Notes under the pieces: model-generated
Database searches by the model: none
What the model saw: the letters and a program-made list of their open reading frames with translations, nothing else
What the model was told of the DNA's origin: nothing
From: CAZWMK01 sp964635065
GTDB taxonomy: Bacteria > Pseudomonadota > Alphaproteobacteria > Sphingomonadales > Sphingomonadaceae
DNA: 13,761 nt
Direction: 5' to 3'
Assembly: GCA_964635065.1 (NCBI GenBank)
Contig: CAZWMK010000059.1
Coordinates: 1 to 13,761, forward strand
Part shown: in pieces, positions 1 through 6,835 of the stretch
How the letters are laid out: each line of letters opens with the position of its first letter
How positions within the stretch are numbered: the first letter of the stretch is position 1
Translations under genes and position numbers: made by a program

Positions 1-356
1 AGCAAGGTGCCGCCCCTGAGCGACTTTGCCTTGCCGATGGCCGATACCGTGATGTCGAGCCGCTGGCCCGGCTTGGCAAAGGGCGGCAGTTCGGCGGTCA
101 GCATGACTGCGGCCGCATTTTTCGCCGCCGGATTGAGACCGGGTGGCAAGCTGAGGCCAAGCCGCGAGACTGCGCTTTTCAGCCCCTGCACCGTATAGCC
201 AAGATTGTCGTCGCCTGTCCCGGCAAGGCCGACGACAAGACCATAGCCGACCAGCTGGTTGGCACGCACGCCGCTGATCCGTGCCAGATCCTTGATCCGT
301 TCGGCCTTGGCCGGAACGGCGTAAATCAGGAGCAAAAGGGCAAGGAGCGCACGCAT
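1..356 (-). CDS. flgI: Flagellar P-ring protein FlgI, N-terminal part (cut by window edge)
   Basis: FlgI is secreted to the periplasm and assembles the P ring around the flagellar rod in the peptidoglycan layer. About 118 codons are present and the C-terminus lies off the left edge. The N-terminus reads MRALLALLLLIYAVPAKA, a typical Sec signal peptide with cleavage expected after AKA (residue 18). It is followed by ERIKDLARISGVRANQLVGY, then GLVVGLAGTGDDN and a segment with TVQGLKS, all diagnostic of FlgI. The ATG shares one base with the flgH stop (TGATG), so translation is probably coupled; no separate strong Shine-Dalgarno is visible. It is the last gene of flgBCDEFGHI within the window. 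Identification is secure; full length cannot be judged. Confidence 0.96.
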   Translation of the reverse strand, partial: MRALLALLLLIYAVPAKAERIKDLARISGVRANQLVGYGLVVGLAGTGDDNLGYTVQGLKSAVSRLGLSLPPGLNPAAKNAAAVMLTAELPPFAKPGQRLDITVSAIGKAKSLRGGTL

Positions 357-1018
357 CAGAAGGGATTCAGCTTAGTGAAAAAGCGCGCGAGCCAGCCCTG
401 ACGGGCGGCATCCGCCAGTTCGCCGCGTCCGGTATAGGACAGGCGGGCATCGGCGATGCGGGTCGATAATATGCGGTTGTCGGTCCCGATATCCTGCGCC
501 CGGACAAGGCCGGACACGCGCAGAACTTCCTCGCCGCGCGCCAGACGGACACGCTTTTCGCCTTCGATCAAAAGCACGCGATTGGGCCGGACGGCACGGA
601 CGATCACGGTCATTTCGCCTGACAGCCGGTTTGCCTGTCCGGCTGCGCCTTGTCCGTTGAAACTGGCCTCCGCCCCGCCCGACAGCAGGCCTTGTGGCAC
701 CCATGAAAAGGGTTTGGCAGCGGGCAGGCTGGTTGCGGTGTCCGATGTGCGGCTGGAATTGCTGCTGACCGATTTTTCCGCCTGCGTGCGTTCGACCAGG
801 AGAACGGTCAGCATGTCGCCGACCTGCCGCGCCTTGTCGTCGGCAACGAGCGGGCCATGCAGATCGGCACGGAAGATCGCGCCATCGACGGGGAATGCGG
901 ACAGGGCTGGCGGCGGCGGGTAGCGATCGGTCAGCGGCATATCCGGCGTCCCTGCATTGCAGGCTGCAAGGGCAAGGCCCAGCGCAAGAAGCGCAGGGCT
1001 AGAGCGTTTGCGTGGCAT
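356..1018 (-). CDS. flgH: Flagellar L-ring lipoprotein FlgH
   Basis: FlgH forms the L ring, the outer-membrane bushing for the flagellar rod. The 220-residue product starts with a positively charged n-region (MPRKR) and a hydrophobic core ending in the lipobox LALAAC, with the lipidated cysteine at residue 20. The motifs DKARQVGDMLTVLL (about residues 61-74) and NRVLLIEGEKRVRL (about 145-158), and the C-terminal GWLARFFTKLNPF, are characteristic of FlgH. Length is normal for the family. The start overlaps the end of flgG by 20 nt and the stop overlaps the flgI start by 1 nt, so it sits inside the operon with no room for its own promoter. No oddities seen. Confidence 0.97.
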   Translation of the reverse strand: MPRKRSSPALLALGLALAACNAGTPDMPLTDRYPPPPALSAFPVDGAIFRADLHGPLVADDKARQVGDMLTVLLVERTQAEKSVSSNSSRTSDTATSLPAAKPFSWVPQGLLSGGAEASFNGQGAAGQANRLSGEMTVIVRAVRPNRVLLIEGEKRVRLARGEEVLRVSGLVRAQDIGTDNRILSTRIADARLSYTGRGELADAARQGWLARFFTKLNPF

Positions 1019-1784
1019 ATTGCAGCATTCCGTCCACGGCGCCGATCACCTTGGAATTGACCTCATAGGCGCGCTGCGTCTCAATCATGTCGACCAGTTC
1101 CTGCACGACATTGACGTTCGATGCCTCAAGGCTACCCTGAAGCAGGCGCCCGCGCGCGTCGCTGGCGGGCGCGCCTTCGCTGGGGGCGCCGCTGGCTGCG
1201 GTCTCGACATAGAGATTCTGACCGATGGGCTGGAGACCGGCGGAGTTGGCGAAATCGGTGAGTAATATCTGCCCGGCCTCGGTCGGCGTGGCTTCGCCGG
1301 CAAGCGTGTAGCTGACGGTGCCGTCGGCGCCGATGCTGATCGACTGCGCACCTTCGGGAATGCTGATTCCCGGTTGCAGGCGGTGGCCTGCGCTCGTCAC
1401 CAGTTCACCTTCGGCGTTGCGCGCGAAATTGCCTGCGCGGCTGTAGGCGGTACGGCCATCCGGCATGGCAATCGCGAAAAAGCCCGCGCCGTCTATGGCG
1501 ATATCGAGTGCATTGCCACTGTTGATGATGTTGCCCTGTGTGTGCATCCGGGCAGTGCCCGCCGTGCGTACGCCGGTGCCGACGGTCAGCCCCGACGGGG
1601 CGCGTGTGTCGGCGCTGGTCGGCGCCCCTGGGGGGGTAACGGTCTGATAGAGCAGTGTCTCGAAATCGGCACGGTCTTTCTTGAAACCGGTGGTGTTCAC
1701 ATTGGCAAGATTGTTGGCGATGACACGCATCCGCATGTCTTGCGCATCAAGCCCGGTGCGGGCAGCGTGAAGGGCGGTCGTCAT
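999..1784 (-). CDS. flgG: Flagellar distal rod protein FlgG
   Basis: FlgG polymerises into the distal rod, the drive shaft passing through the P and L rings. The 261-residue protein has the rod/hook N-terminal signature VIANNLANVNTTGFKK (about residues 21-36) and LLYQTVTPPGA, which is typical of FlgG. The middle D1 region contains ALDIAIDGAGFFAI. The C-terminal helix has GSLEASNVNVVQELVDMI followed by TQRAYEVNSKVI, as expected for this export-apparatus substrate. Length matches the family (about 260 residues). A Shine-Dalgarno AGAAAGG precedes the ATG. The flgF stop is 13 nt upstream and the flgH start overlaps the last 20 nt. Confidence 0.98.
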   Translation of the reverse strand: MTTALHAARTGLDAQDMRMRVIANNLANVNTTGFKKDRADFETLLYQTVTPPGAPTSADTRAPSGLTVGTGVRTAGTARMHTQGNIINSGNALDIAIDGAGFFAIAMPDGRTAYSRAGNFARNAEGELVTSAGHRLQPGISIPEGAQSISIGADGTVSYTLAGEATPTEAGQILLTDFANSAGLQPIGQNLYVETAASGAPSEGAPASDARGRLLQGSLEASNVNVVQELVDMIETQRAYEVNSKVIGAVDGMLQYATQTL

Positions 1785-1797
1785 GACGGAACCTTTC

Positions 1798-2535
1798 TCA
1801 GTTTTCGACGCGCATCAGCCGGGCGCTGCTGTCGTCGAGCTGGCGCAATGTGGCGATCATGCGGGTGTGGAGTTCGAAGGCGCGTGATTGCTCGACAAGA
1901 TCGACCATGGCATCGGTGAGATTGACGCTGGCCTGTTCAAGGTGACCGGATTGCAGCCGTGCTGTCGGATCGGGGGCGATGTCGCCGCCATCGCGCGCAC
2001 GATAGAGGCCATCGGCCTGTTTTTCGAGCAGGGCGGCGGGCATGGTCGCCATGCTGATGCGGTCGATGACAGTGCGCTGGCCATCGGGCGTCAATGTGGA
2101 AATGCTGCCGTCTGCGGCAATTTCGATCGGGCCGGACGCATCGGTCAGGCGGATGTCGCCGCCATCGCCCTGGACGGCAAAACCGTCGCCAGTTCGCAAT
2201 ATGCCGTTTTCGTCGATCCTGAGATCGCCGCGCCGGGTGAGGGCGGGACGTCCCAGATCGTCGCTGACGCGCAGCCAGCCATCGCCCAGAAGCGCGACAT
2301 CCAACGCGCGGCCTGTCTCGATGGCGACGCCTGCGGCAGTGTCGGTATGGCTTGGCAACATCCGCGACGGCGCGCGCGCCGCCTCGTTGCCGGCCAACAG
2401 CCAGGCCGTGCCAAAGCGTGCACTGTCGGCGCGAAAGCCGGGGGTTGCGGCATTGGCGGCATTGTTCGCGGTGACGGTCTGCGCCGCCATCGCCTGTCGC
2501 ATGCCCGAAAGCGCGGTATAGCCAAGCCGGTCCAT
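1798..2535 (-). CDS. flgF: Flagellar proximal rod protein FlgF
   Basis: FlgF is a structural protein of the proximal rod, exported by the flagellar type III apparatus. The 245-residue product carries the conserved N-terminal helix with TVTANNAANAATPGFRADSA (about residues 20-39), the core ALDVALLGDGWLRV and the C-terminal rod helix GHLEQASVNLTDAMVDLVEQ followed by RAFELHTRMI. FlgF and FlgG are paralogues. This one is assigned FlgF from its place between flgE and flgG, its shorter length and its lack of the LLYQT segment. The flgE stop is 5 nt upstream of the start, so translation is probably coupled. The N-terminal motif has N-A-A-N in place of the usual N-L-A-N, a small deviation. Confidence 0.95.
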   Translation of the reverse strand: MDRLGYTALSGMRQAMAAQTVTANNAANAATPGFRADSARFGTAWLLAGNEAARAPSRMLPSHTDTAAGVAIETGRALDVALLGDGWLRVSDDLGRPALTRRGDLRIDENGILRTGDGFAVQGDGGDIRLTDASGPIEIAADGSISTLTPDGQRTVIDRISMATMPAALLEKQADGLYRARDGGDIAPDPTARLQSGHLEQASVNLTDAMVDLVEQSRAFELHTRMIATLRQLDDSSARLMRVEN

Positions 2536-2540
2536 GGCGA

Positions 2541-3824
2541 TCAGCGGATGTTGAGGATGGCTTGCGCCATCGTGTTGTCGGTCTCGATGGCGCGGGCATT
2601 GGCCTGAAAATTGCGCTGCGCTGTCATCATGTTCACCAGCTCTTCGGTGAGATCGACGTTCGAGCGTTCGAGCGCGCCGCTCAGGATATTGCCAAGGCCA
2701 TCGGCGCCTGCTGCGCTGAACTGCGCCGCGCCGGAAATCCCGGTCAGGGCATAATGGGCATCGCCCACCTGTTTCAGTCCTTGCGGATTGGCGAAGCCGG
2801 CGACGGCCAGCCGCCCGAGCGCCAGTGTGTCGCCATTGGAATAGCTGGCGCTGACCAGCCCCTCGACATCGACGCTGACACTGTCGAGCCGTCCCGGTGT
2901 CATGCCGTTTTGCGTCAGTGCCAGAAGCGTGAAGGGCTGTGGGGCAACGCTGGTGGCAAGACCCGGCCGCAATGTTGCCGTGATGGGTGCCGCACCCGAT
3001 GGTGGCGTGACCGGATCAAGCGCGACGGCGCCCGCAGGCGCGATCATCGCCCCGCTGCTGTCGAAGCTGAGCGCGATGGGCGTGGACGTCGCCATCTCGT
3101 TGCCGATGCTGACATAAGCGTCCCAGCTTTCGGTCGGGCTGGTGGCCGTGGCGGCAGCGGTGCGGACATAATAGATGGTGGCGGGCAGGGCATTGCCTTC
3201 GGCATCATAGGCCGTGGTCGAGGCGCTGCTGTTGTAGGTCGTGGGATCGAGCCGGTTGAAGGCATAGGGCGTGGTGGCGGTAAAGCGGGCGCTGGCGGGA
3301 ATGACGTCTGCATCCGCCGACAGGGTGGCAGTGATGTCGATGGCGGTTGTGGCAATAGCCGGACCGGCGCGTTCGGGTACGCGCAGGCTTTGCAGCGCGC
3401 CCGCGCCGGTGGCGGTGATGACGCCATTCTGATTGACAGGATAGGCCTGAAGATGCCGTCCCTTGGCGTCGATGATCATGCCTTGCGCATCGGTGGAAAA
3501 ACTGCCGTTGCGGGTGAACAATATGTCGCCTGTGCCGTCATCGGCGCGCACGGTGAAAAACCCCTGGCCTGTCAGCGCGAGGTCAAGCGCATTCAGGCTC
3601 GACTGGATCGAACCTTGGGTGAATTGCTGGGAAATGGCGCGCAAGGTTGCGCCCGCGCCATAGACGGTGCCGGGGTTTTGTAGCGGCGAGGTGGCGACGA
3701 TATCGCTGAATTCGGCCCGCGCCCGCTTGAAGCCGACGGAATTGGCATTGGCGATGTTGTTCGACACGACCGACAGATCAGTCTGCGCCGTGGTGATGCC
3801 GGTGAGCGAGGTGTAAAGCGCCAT
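2541..3824 (-). CDS. flgE: Flagellar hook protein FlgE
   Basis: FlgE polymerises into the hook, the universal joint between rod and filament. The chosen start gives 427 residues beginning MALYTSLTGITTAQTDLSVV and then SNNIANANSVGFKRARAEFS, the hook signature. A longer open frame continues 75 codons upstream, but it runs through flgD, and this ATG has a strong Shine-Dalgarno (AAGGAG, 8 nt spacing) that overlaps the flgD stop codon. The D1/D2 core contains ALDLALTGQGFFTV and a variable Ala/Thr-rich middle, typical of hook proteins. The C-terminus has GALERSNVDLTEELVNMM and TAQRNFQANARAIET. Length is typical. It lies 13 nt after flgD and 5 nt before flgF. Confidence 0.97.
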   Translation of the reverse strand: MALYTSLTGITTAQTDLSVVSNNIANANSVGFKRARAEFSDIVATSPLQNPGTVYGAGATLRAISQQFTQGSIQSSLNALDLALTGQGFFTVRADDGTGDILFTRNGSFSTDAQGMIIDAKGRHLQAYPVNQNGVITATGAGALQSLRVPERAGPAIATTAIDITATLSADADVIPASARFTATTPYAFNRLDPTTYNSSASTTAYDAEGNALPATIYYVRTAAATATSPTESWDAYVSIGNEMATSTPIALSFDSSGAMIAPAGAVALDPVTPPSGAAPITATLRPGLATSVAPQPFTLLALTQNGMTPGRLDSVSVDVEGLVSASYSNGDTLALGRLAVAGFANPQGLKQVGDAHYALTGISGAAQFSAAGADGLGNILSGALERSNVDLTEELVNMMTAQRNFQANARAIETDNTMAQAILNIR

Positions 3825-3837
3825 GGCAAAGGCTCCT

Positions 3838-4512
3838 TCAGTCGCGGATTTCGTGGATGGCGGACAGGGGCAGGTTGCCCTGCCCGGCGATGTTGACAGC
3901 AATGGGTTGGTCGCCTGCGCCAAGGCTGACCGCTGTGACGCGGGCATGAACAAGTGGAGCCAGCGGCAGGATGCCATCTGCCGTCCGGGCTTCGGCTTCG
4001 ACCTGCACAATATCCGCGTCCACCATCTGCCCGCTCTGGTCACGGCCATCCCAGACGAAGGGGATGCGGCCCGGGCTTTGGGGCCCGAGGTCGATTTCGC
4101 GGATCAGCGCGCCGTTGTCGGTGCGGATACGCACGACAAGCTGTTCACTGACCTGCGACAGGTCTAGCGCGCCCGACACATGGCCCGCCGGATCGGGCTG
4201 GGCGCGTGATGCGGCAATCAGGACGTTTTTGCCGATATAGCCGGTGGCCGCCGACAGACGGCTGTCGTCAAGCCGTGCGCCAAGGTCGCCAACAGCCGCC
4301 TCGATCCGGCTCAGGCCCGACACCTGGGCGAATTGCGCCATCTGGGCGATGAAGGCGCCGTTGTCAGCGGGGTTCAGCGGGTCCTGATGCTGCAACTGGG
4401 TGGTCAGCAGGCGCAGGAAATCGGCCTGCCCGAGCTGATCGCGGGATGCTGCGGTCGTACTTTGGCCAAGAGGTCCGGCAGCGGCGCCTGTGGCGGGGAT
4501 CGCCGCGCTCAT
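3838..4512 (-). CDS. flgD: Flagellar hook-capping protein FlgD
   Basis: FlgD caps the growing hook and guides addition of FlgE subunits; it is absent from the finished flagellum. The 224-residue protein has the family signature QADFLRLLTTQLQHQDPLNP (about residues 29-48) followed by FIAQMAQFAQVSGLSRIEAA. The C-terminal half contains a FLGD-type domain with IREIDLGPQSPGRIPFVWDG. The Ala/Thr-rich N-terminus fits a type III export signal. It overlaps the flgC stop by 4 nt (ATGA), and the flgE ribosome-binding site overlaps its own stop. Length is in the usual range. Confidence 0.96.
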   Translation of the reverse strand: MSAAIPATGAAAGPLGQSTTAASRDQLGQADFLRLLTTQLQHQDPLNPADNGAFIAQMAQFAQVSGLSRIEAAVGDLGARLDDSRLSAATGYIGKNVLIAASRAQPDPAGHVSGALDLSQVSEQLVVRIRTDNGALIREIDLGPQSPGRIPFVWDGRDQSGQMVDADIVQVEAEARTADGILPLAPLVHARVTAVSLGAGDQPIAVNIAGQGNLPLSAIHEIRD

Positions 4513-4916
4513 TGTCCGGCCCGCAAAGTGGCAAGGGTCAGCGCCTTGGCCGTGGCGAAGACCTCGACATTATTCTCATACTGCCGCGCGGCTTCCAGCA
4601 TCTCGACCAGTTCTTCCATGGGATCGACGCCTGCCTGCCAGATATTGCCATCGGCATCGGCAAGCGGGTGATCGGGGGCGTGCCGGGCGGTCGGCTCCGG
4701 TCCGGCGCGCACCGTGCCGCGATAGGCGACAGTCGCAGTGCCCGTGGCATCGACATCCGTGGCAAAGACCGGCTTCATCGCGCGATAGGCCGCAGCCTTG
4801 CTGCCGGCCACCTGTCCCTGATTGGCGAGATTGCTGGCCGTCAGGTTCAGGCGCATCATCTGCGCGCTCATCGCCCGGCCTGCCACGTCCATTGCGGAAA
4901 GGGATTTCATCGTCAT
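4509..4916 (-). CDS. flgC: Flagellar proximal rod protein FlgC
   Basis: FlgC is a proximal rod subunit. The 135-residue product has the N-terminal rod motif LTASNLANQGQVAGSKAAAY (about residues 25-44) and then MKPVFAT, a FlgC hallmark. The C-terminus has WQAGVDPMEELVEMLEAARQ and YENNVEVFATAKALTLATL, close to the usual FlgC ending. Length matches the family (about 135). The start overlaps the flgB stop by 4 nt (ATGA). A second in-frame ATG two codons later is possible, but the overlap geometry favours the first. It overlaps flgD by 4 nt at the other end. Confidence 0.96.
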   Translation of the reverse strand: MTMKSLSAMDVAGRAMSAQMMRLNLTASNLANQGQVAGSKAAAYRAMKPVFATDVDATGTATVAYRGTVRAGPEPTARHAPDHPLADADGNIWQAGVDPMEELVEMLEAARQYENNVEVFATAKALTLATLRAGQ

Positions 4917-5263
4917 TCGCCTTTCAGGGCGCGCACCAGTGTCTGCGCCCGCGATTCAAGAAAGGACAGGCTGGCACGATAGCGCACGGCATTGTCGGCG
5001 AAGGCGGCCTGTTCGACCGCCAGTTCGACGGTATTGCCATCAAGGCTGGCCATCAGCGGCTGGCGATACAGCAAGGGCGGCGAAGCGCGGCCACCGCCGT
5101 CTGTGCTGCTGCGTTGTTTCAGGGCGGCGGCGAAATCGATGTCGCGCGCCTTGTAGCCCGGTGTTGCCGCATTGGCGATGTTCGACGCCAGAAGCTCCAT
5201 GCGCTGCCAGCGCAGCTGCAAGGCATGGCCGCCCGCATCGAGATAGCTGTTGAAGCCTGTCAT
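4913..5263 (-). CDS. flgB: Flagellar proximal rod protein FlgB
   Basis: FlgB is a proximal rod subunit near the MS ring. The chosen start gives 116 residues beginning MTGFNSYLDAGGHALQLRWQ, followed by the rod motif ELLASNIANAATPGYKARDI. This is slightly short compared with many FlgB proteins (about 130). A longer frame reaching upstream to 5443 is rejected because it would start beyond the sigma-54 promoter at 5298-5315 and would read through the flgA control region. The expected transcription start (about 5287) gives a leader of about 24 nt holding AGGA and GGAAAG elements. It is the first gene of the minus-strand operon and overlaps flgC by 4 nt. Confidence 0.94.
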   Translation of the reverse strand: MTGFNSYLDAGGHALQLRWQRMELLASNIANAATPGYKARDIDFAAALKQRSSTDGGGRASPPLLYRQPLMASLDGNTVELAVEQAAFADNAVRYRASLSFLESRAQTLVRALKGE

Positions 5264-5297
5264 CTTTCCGACATCCTGTTGTTGTCGGACTTGTCTA

Positions 5298-5315
5298 AGC
5301 AAATGGCGTGCCACA
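5298..5315 (-). promoter_or_regulatory. Sigma-54 (-24/-12) promoter of the flgBCDEFGHI operon
   Basis: On the minus strand the sequence reads TGTGGCACGCCATTTGCT. It matches the sigma-54 consensus TGGCACG-N4-TTGCW at every fixed position, with exactly 10 nt between the GG (5312-5311) and the GC (5300-5299). The predicted transcription start is near 5287, about 24 nt before the flgB ATG. Sigma-54 promoters need an activating ATPase; in related alphaproteobacteria this is FlbD, though no such gene is in the window. Confidence 0.9.
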
Positions 5316-5326
5316 TTGTCGGGCGC

Positions 5327-5358
5327 CGGAAAAAGACGAGGGAAGAGGTCATTTTCCG
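5327..5358. promoter_or_regulatory. Inverted repeat between the two sigma-54 promoters, possible activator site
   Basis: CGGAAAA (5327-5333) and TTTTCCG (5352-5358) form a perfect 7-bp inverted repeat with an 18-nt spacer. It is centred almost midway between the flgB and flgA -24/-12 elements. A shared activator or regulator site is an inference from position and symmetry only; it does not match a binding site I can name with confidence. Confidence 0.35.
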
Positions 5359-5360
5359 TC

Positions 5361-5377
5361 TTGGCAGATATCTTGCT
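5361..5377 (+). promoter_or_regulatory. Sigma-54 (-24/-12) promoter of flgA
   Basis: The sequence TTGGCAGATATCTTGCT has TGGCA and TTGCT blocks with the required 10 nt between GG (5363-5364) and GC (5375-5376). Only the sixth and seventh positions of the -24 block (GA in place of CG) depart from consensus. The predicted start of transcription is about 5388, at or next to the flgA ATG at 5389. Confidence 0.85.
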
Positions 5378-5388
5378 TGGCCCGTGCC

Positions 5389-5904
5389 ATGACGACGATA
5401 TTCCGACGCCGCGCCCTGATGCTGGCAGGGTTGCTTTCATCATGGCCGGTTACGGCATCCCTGGCCGGAGACTGGGCGGCCGACGCCGATGCGATGGCGC
5501 AGGCGCGGCAACGCAGCCTGATATGGGGGGCGGTAGACAAGGCGCGTCCCTGTGCTGCGCCGCCGCAACTGCACTGGGTGCAGGGTGGCGGTGTGTTGCG
5601 GATCGGCTGCACCGCGCCCGCGCCGGGATGGAGCCATTATGTGCCCGCGCGTGTAGCGGGACGCAGCCAGACGGCCGCATCCGCAAGGACAGATGCGTCT
5701 GATCCGCCGGTGATCCAGCGCGGCGATCCGGTCGATGTGACAGTGACGCGGGCAGGGCTGAGCGTGACACTCCGCGGTGCGGCGCTGGAGGCCGCGCGGA
5801 AAGGCGCACGGTTCAGGCTCAGGACAGGCGCGCGCGGCACCGTCATGACCGTTGAAGCGGTCGCGGCCGGACAGGCACGCCTGCCCGATTTAAGATCTGA
5901 TTAA
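5389..5904 (+). CDS. flgA: Flagellar P-ring assembly chaperone FlgA
   Basis: FlgA is a periplasmic chaperone needed to assemble FlgI into the P ring. The 171-residue product begins MTTIFRRRALMLAGLLSSWP, a signal peptide with an Arg-rich n-region and likely cleavage after ASLA (about residue 26). The C-terminal SAF/FlgA-type region spans about residues 101-165 and contains VIQRGDPVDVTVTRAGLSVT and FRLRTGARGTVMTVEAV, as in FlgA proteins. Length is on the short side for the family. No Shine-Dalgarno precedes the ATG, and the sigma-54 promoter places transcription start at about the ATG itself, so the mRNA may be leaderless. A second ATG at 5419 would allow a short leader but would remove the positively charged signal-peptide end. 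It heads the operon flgA-flgM-flgN-like. Confidence 0.88.
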   Translation: MTTIFRRRALMLAGLLSSWPVTASLAGDWAADADAMAQARQRSLIWGAVDKARPCAAPPQLHWVQGGGVLRIGCTAPAPGWSHYVPARVAGRSQTAASARTDASDPPVIQRGDPVDVTVTRAGLSVTLRGAALEAARKGARFRLRTGARGTVMTVEAVAAGQARLPDLRSD

Positions 5905-5947
5905 GCCTGCCGTATCCGGGTGCAGATTGAAATTGGAGGTCTGGATC

Positions 5948-6223
5948 ATGGATGTGAGCCGAATGTTGCCCGCCGGGCCGTCGCCGCAGACAGGGCGCCT
6001 TGCCACCCGTCCCGATGTGGCGGCGGGTGTGGCGGATGTCATGACGGGCGGAAATGCACCTGTGGCGAACCCGGCGACTGTGACAGCGCGCGCGCTGGCC
6101 GGGCAGTCTGCGCCCGTCGATCAGGAGCGTGTCATGGCGATCCGTCTGGCACTGGCCGAGGGACGCTATGCCGTTGATCCTGCAGCGCTGGCCGCGGCCA
6201 TGATCGCCCGCGACCTGCCGTGA
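5948..6223 (+). CDS. flgM: Anti-sigma-28 factor FlgM
   Basis: FlgM holds the flagellar sigma factor FliA inactive until the hook-basal body is finished, then is exported. The chosen ATG gives 91 residues and has a good Shine-Dalgarno (GGAGG, about 8 nt away). An upstream TTG in the same frame is rejected. The C-terminal sigma-binding region is visible as VDQERVMAIRLALAEGRYAV followed by DPAALAAAMI, matching the FlgM pattern of a charged helix, a G-x-Y turn and D-P-x-x-A-A-x-M-I. The N-terminal half is low-complexity and probably disordered, as usual for FlgM. It lies 43 nt after flgA with no obvious promoter between, and its stop overlaps the next GTG start by 4 nt. Confidence 0.9.
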   Translation: MDVSRMLPAGPSPQTGRLATRPDVAAGVADVMTGGNAPVANPATVTARALAGQSAPVDQERVMAIRLALAEGRYAVDPAALAAAMIARDLP

Positions 6224-6453
6224 GCGCGGACTGCCCGCTTGCCGCGCTGGAGGCGGCGCTGGCCGCGCGCGATGCAAGCGCGATCATAGAGGCTTGCGAG
6301 AGGATCCGGGCCGGTCTGGCTGCGGGCAAACGCGTTGATCCGGTGGCGTTGTCGCTGGTGGGGGCACGTGTGGCGCTGCTGCATCGTGCAGTGACGCACC
6401 GTTTGCGAACCGATCGGCAACTGGCAACGGGAGGGGTTGATGCTGTGGCCTGA
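6220..6453 (+). CDS. Short FlgN-like protein, possible flagellar export chaperone
   Basis: This 77-residue ORF starts with GTG inside the flgM stop (GTGA overlap). The product is nearly all helix-forming, Ala/Arg/Leu-rich, with no membrane segment or signal peptide. FlgN, the chaperone of hook-filament junction proteins FlgK and FlgL, is a small all-helical protein commonly encoded right after flgM, so position and composition suggest a FlgN-type role. It is about half the usual FlgN length (around 140) and I see no distinctive sequence motif, so the assignment is positional inference. Its stop lies 14 nt inside the next gene. A frameshift joining it to the next ORF is unlikely because that ORF has its own strong ribosome-binding site and N-terminal membrane segment. 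Confidence 0.6.
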   Translation: MSADCPLAALEAALAARDASAIIEACERIRAGLAAGKRVDPVALSLVGARVALLHRAVTHRLRTDRQLATGGVDAVA

Positions 6454-6817
6454 CATGCTGCTCGCCATTCTGAATGCTGGTCTGATTCTGGTCGGCCTGT
6501 CGCTATTGCGTCGTCTTGCGCGCACCATGGCCGAGATGGACCGTCTGCGCGCTGACCAGAAATCGATGCTGGTGCTGTTTTTCGAACTTCTGGGCGATCT
6601 CGACCGTGCGGCGCGACAGGATGTGGCGCGAACAACAGCGGCTGATCCGGGGGCGTCCGATCCGGCTGGCGGCGGCAGCCTGCGGCAGGCGGTCGAGGCC
6701 GCCATCGCTCTCGCAACCGAAGTGCGCGATCCTGCGCAACTGGCCCGGCGCACGGGGGTCAATCTTGCTGTCGCGCGCGCTGTCATCGCTTTTCATGGTC
6801 ACAGCGCCGCGCACTAG
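6440..6817 (+). CDS. Small membrane-anchored protein of the flgAMN operon, unknown function
   Basis: This 125-residue product is read from an ATG with an excellent Shine-Dalgarno (GGAGGGG, about 4-5 nt away). A TTG one codon upstream is the less likely start. Residues about 5-23 form one transmembrane helix (LAILNAGLILVGLSLLRR). A charged helical or coiled-coil stretch follows to about residue 62, then an Ala/Gly/Pro linker (about 63-80). The C-terminal region (about 96-119) includes AQLARRTGVNLAVARAVIAF and looks like a small helix-turn-helix-type fold. The architecture of anchor, coil and helical tail recalls DUF2802/SwrB-type proteins of flagellar clusters, but that is recalled resemblance, not a tested match. 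It overlaps the FlgN-like gene by 14 nt, so it is probably co-expressed with flgA and flgM. Confidence 0.8.
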   Translation: MLWPDMLLAILNAGLILVGLSLLRRLARTMAEMDRLRADQKSMLVLFFELLGDLDRAARQDVARTTAADPGASDPAGGGSLRQAVEAAIALATEVRDPAQLARRTGVNLAVARAVIAFHGHSAAH

Positions 6818-6835
6818 CCGCGCACGCGTATGCGG
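6818..6835. terminator. Near-palindrome between convergent genes, possible weak terminator
   Basis: The whole 18-nt gap between two convergent stop codons reads CCGCGCACGCGTATGCGG. It is an imperfect palindrome (CCGC/GCGG ends and an ACGCGT core) with no T-tract on either side. It might end transcripts from both sides weakly; support is limited to its symmetry and position. Confidence 0.25.

Noticed and set aside
259..275. TTGGCACG followed by GC at sigma-54 spacing on the plus strand
   Set aside because: It lies inside flgI coding sequence, on the antisense strand, lacks the TT of the -12 block and has no gene to drive.
2562..3683. Long 373-codon plus-strand open frame opposite flgE
   Set aside because: It is antisense to a secure hook protein gene, Gly/Arg-rich with no recognisable domain; it is a by-product of high GC and codon bias.
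3825..4049. Upstream extension of flgE to a 502-residue protein
   Set aside because: It would overlap flgD almost entirely; the internal ATG at 3824 has a strong Shine-Dalgarno and matches the FlgE N-terminus.
5264..5443. Upstream extension of flgB to 176 residues
   Set aside because: It would start beyond the sigma-54 promoter for flgB and cross the flgA start; the MTGFNSY start fits FlgB.
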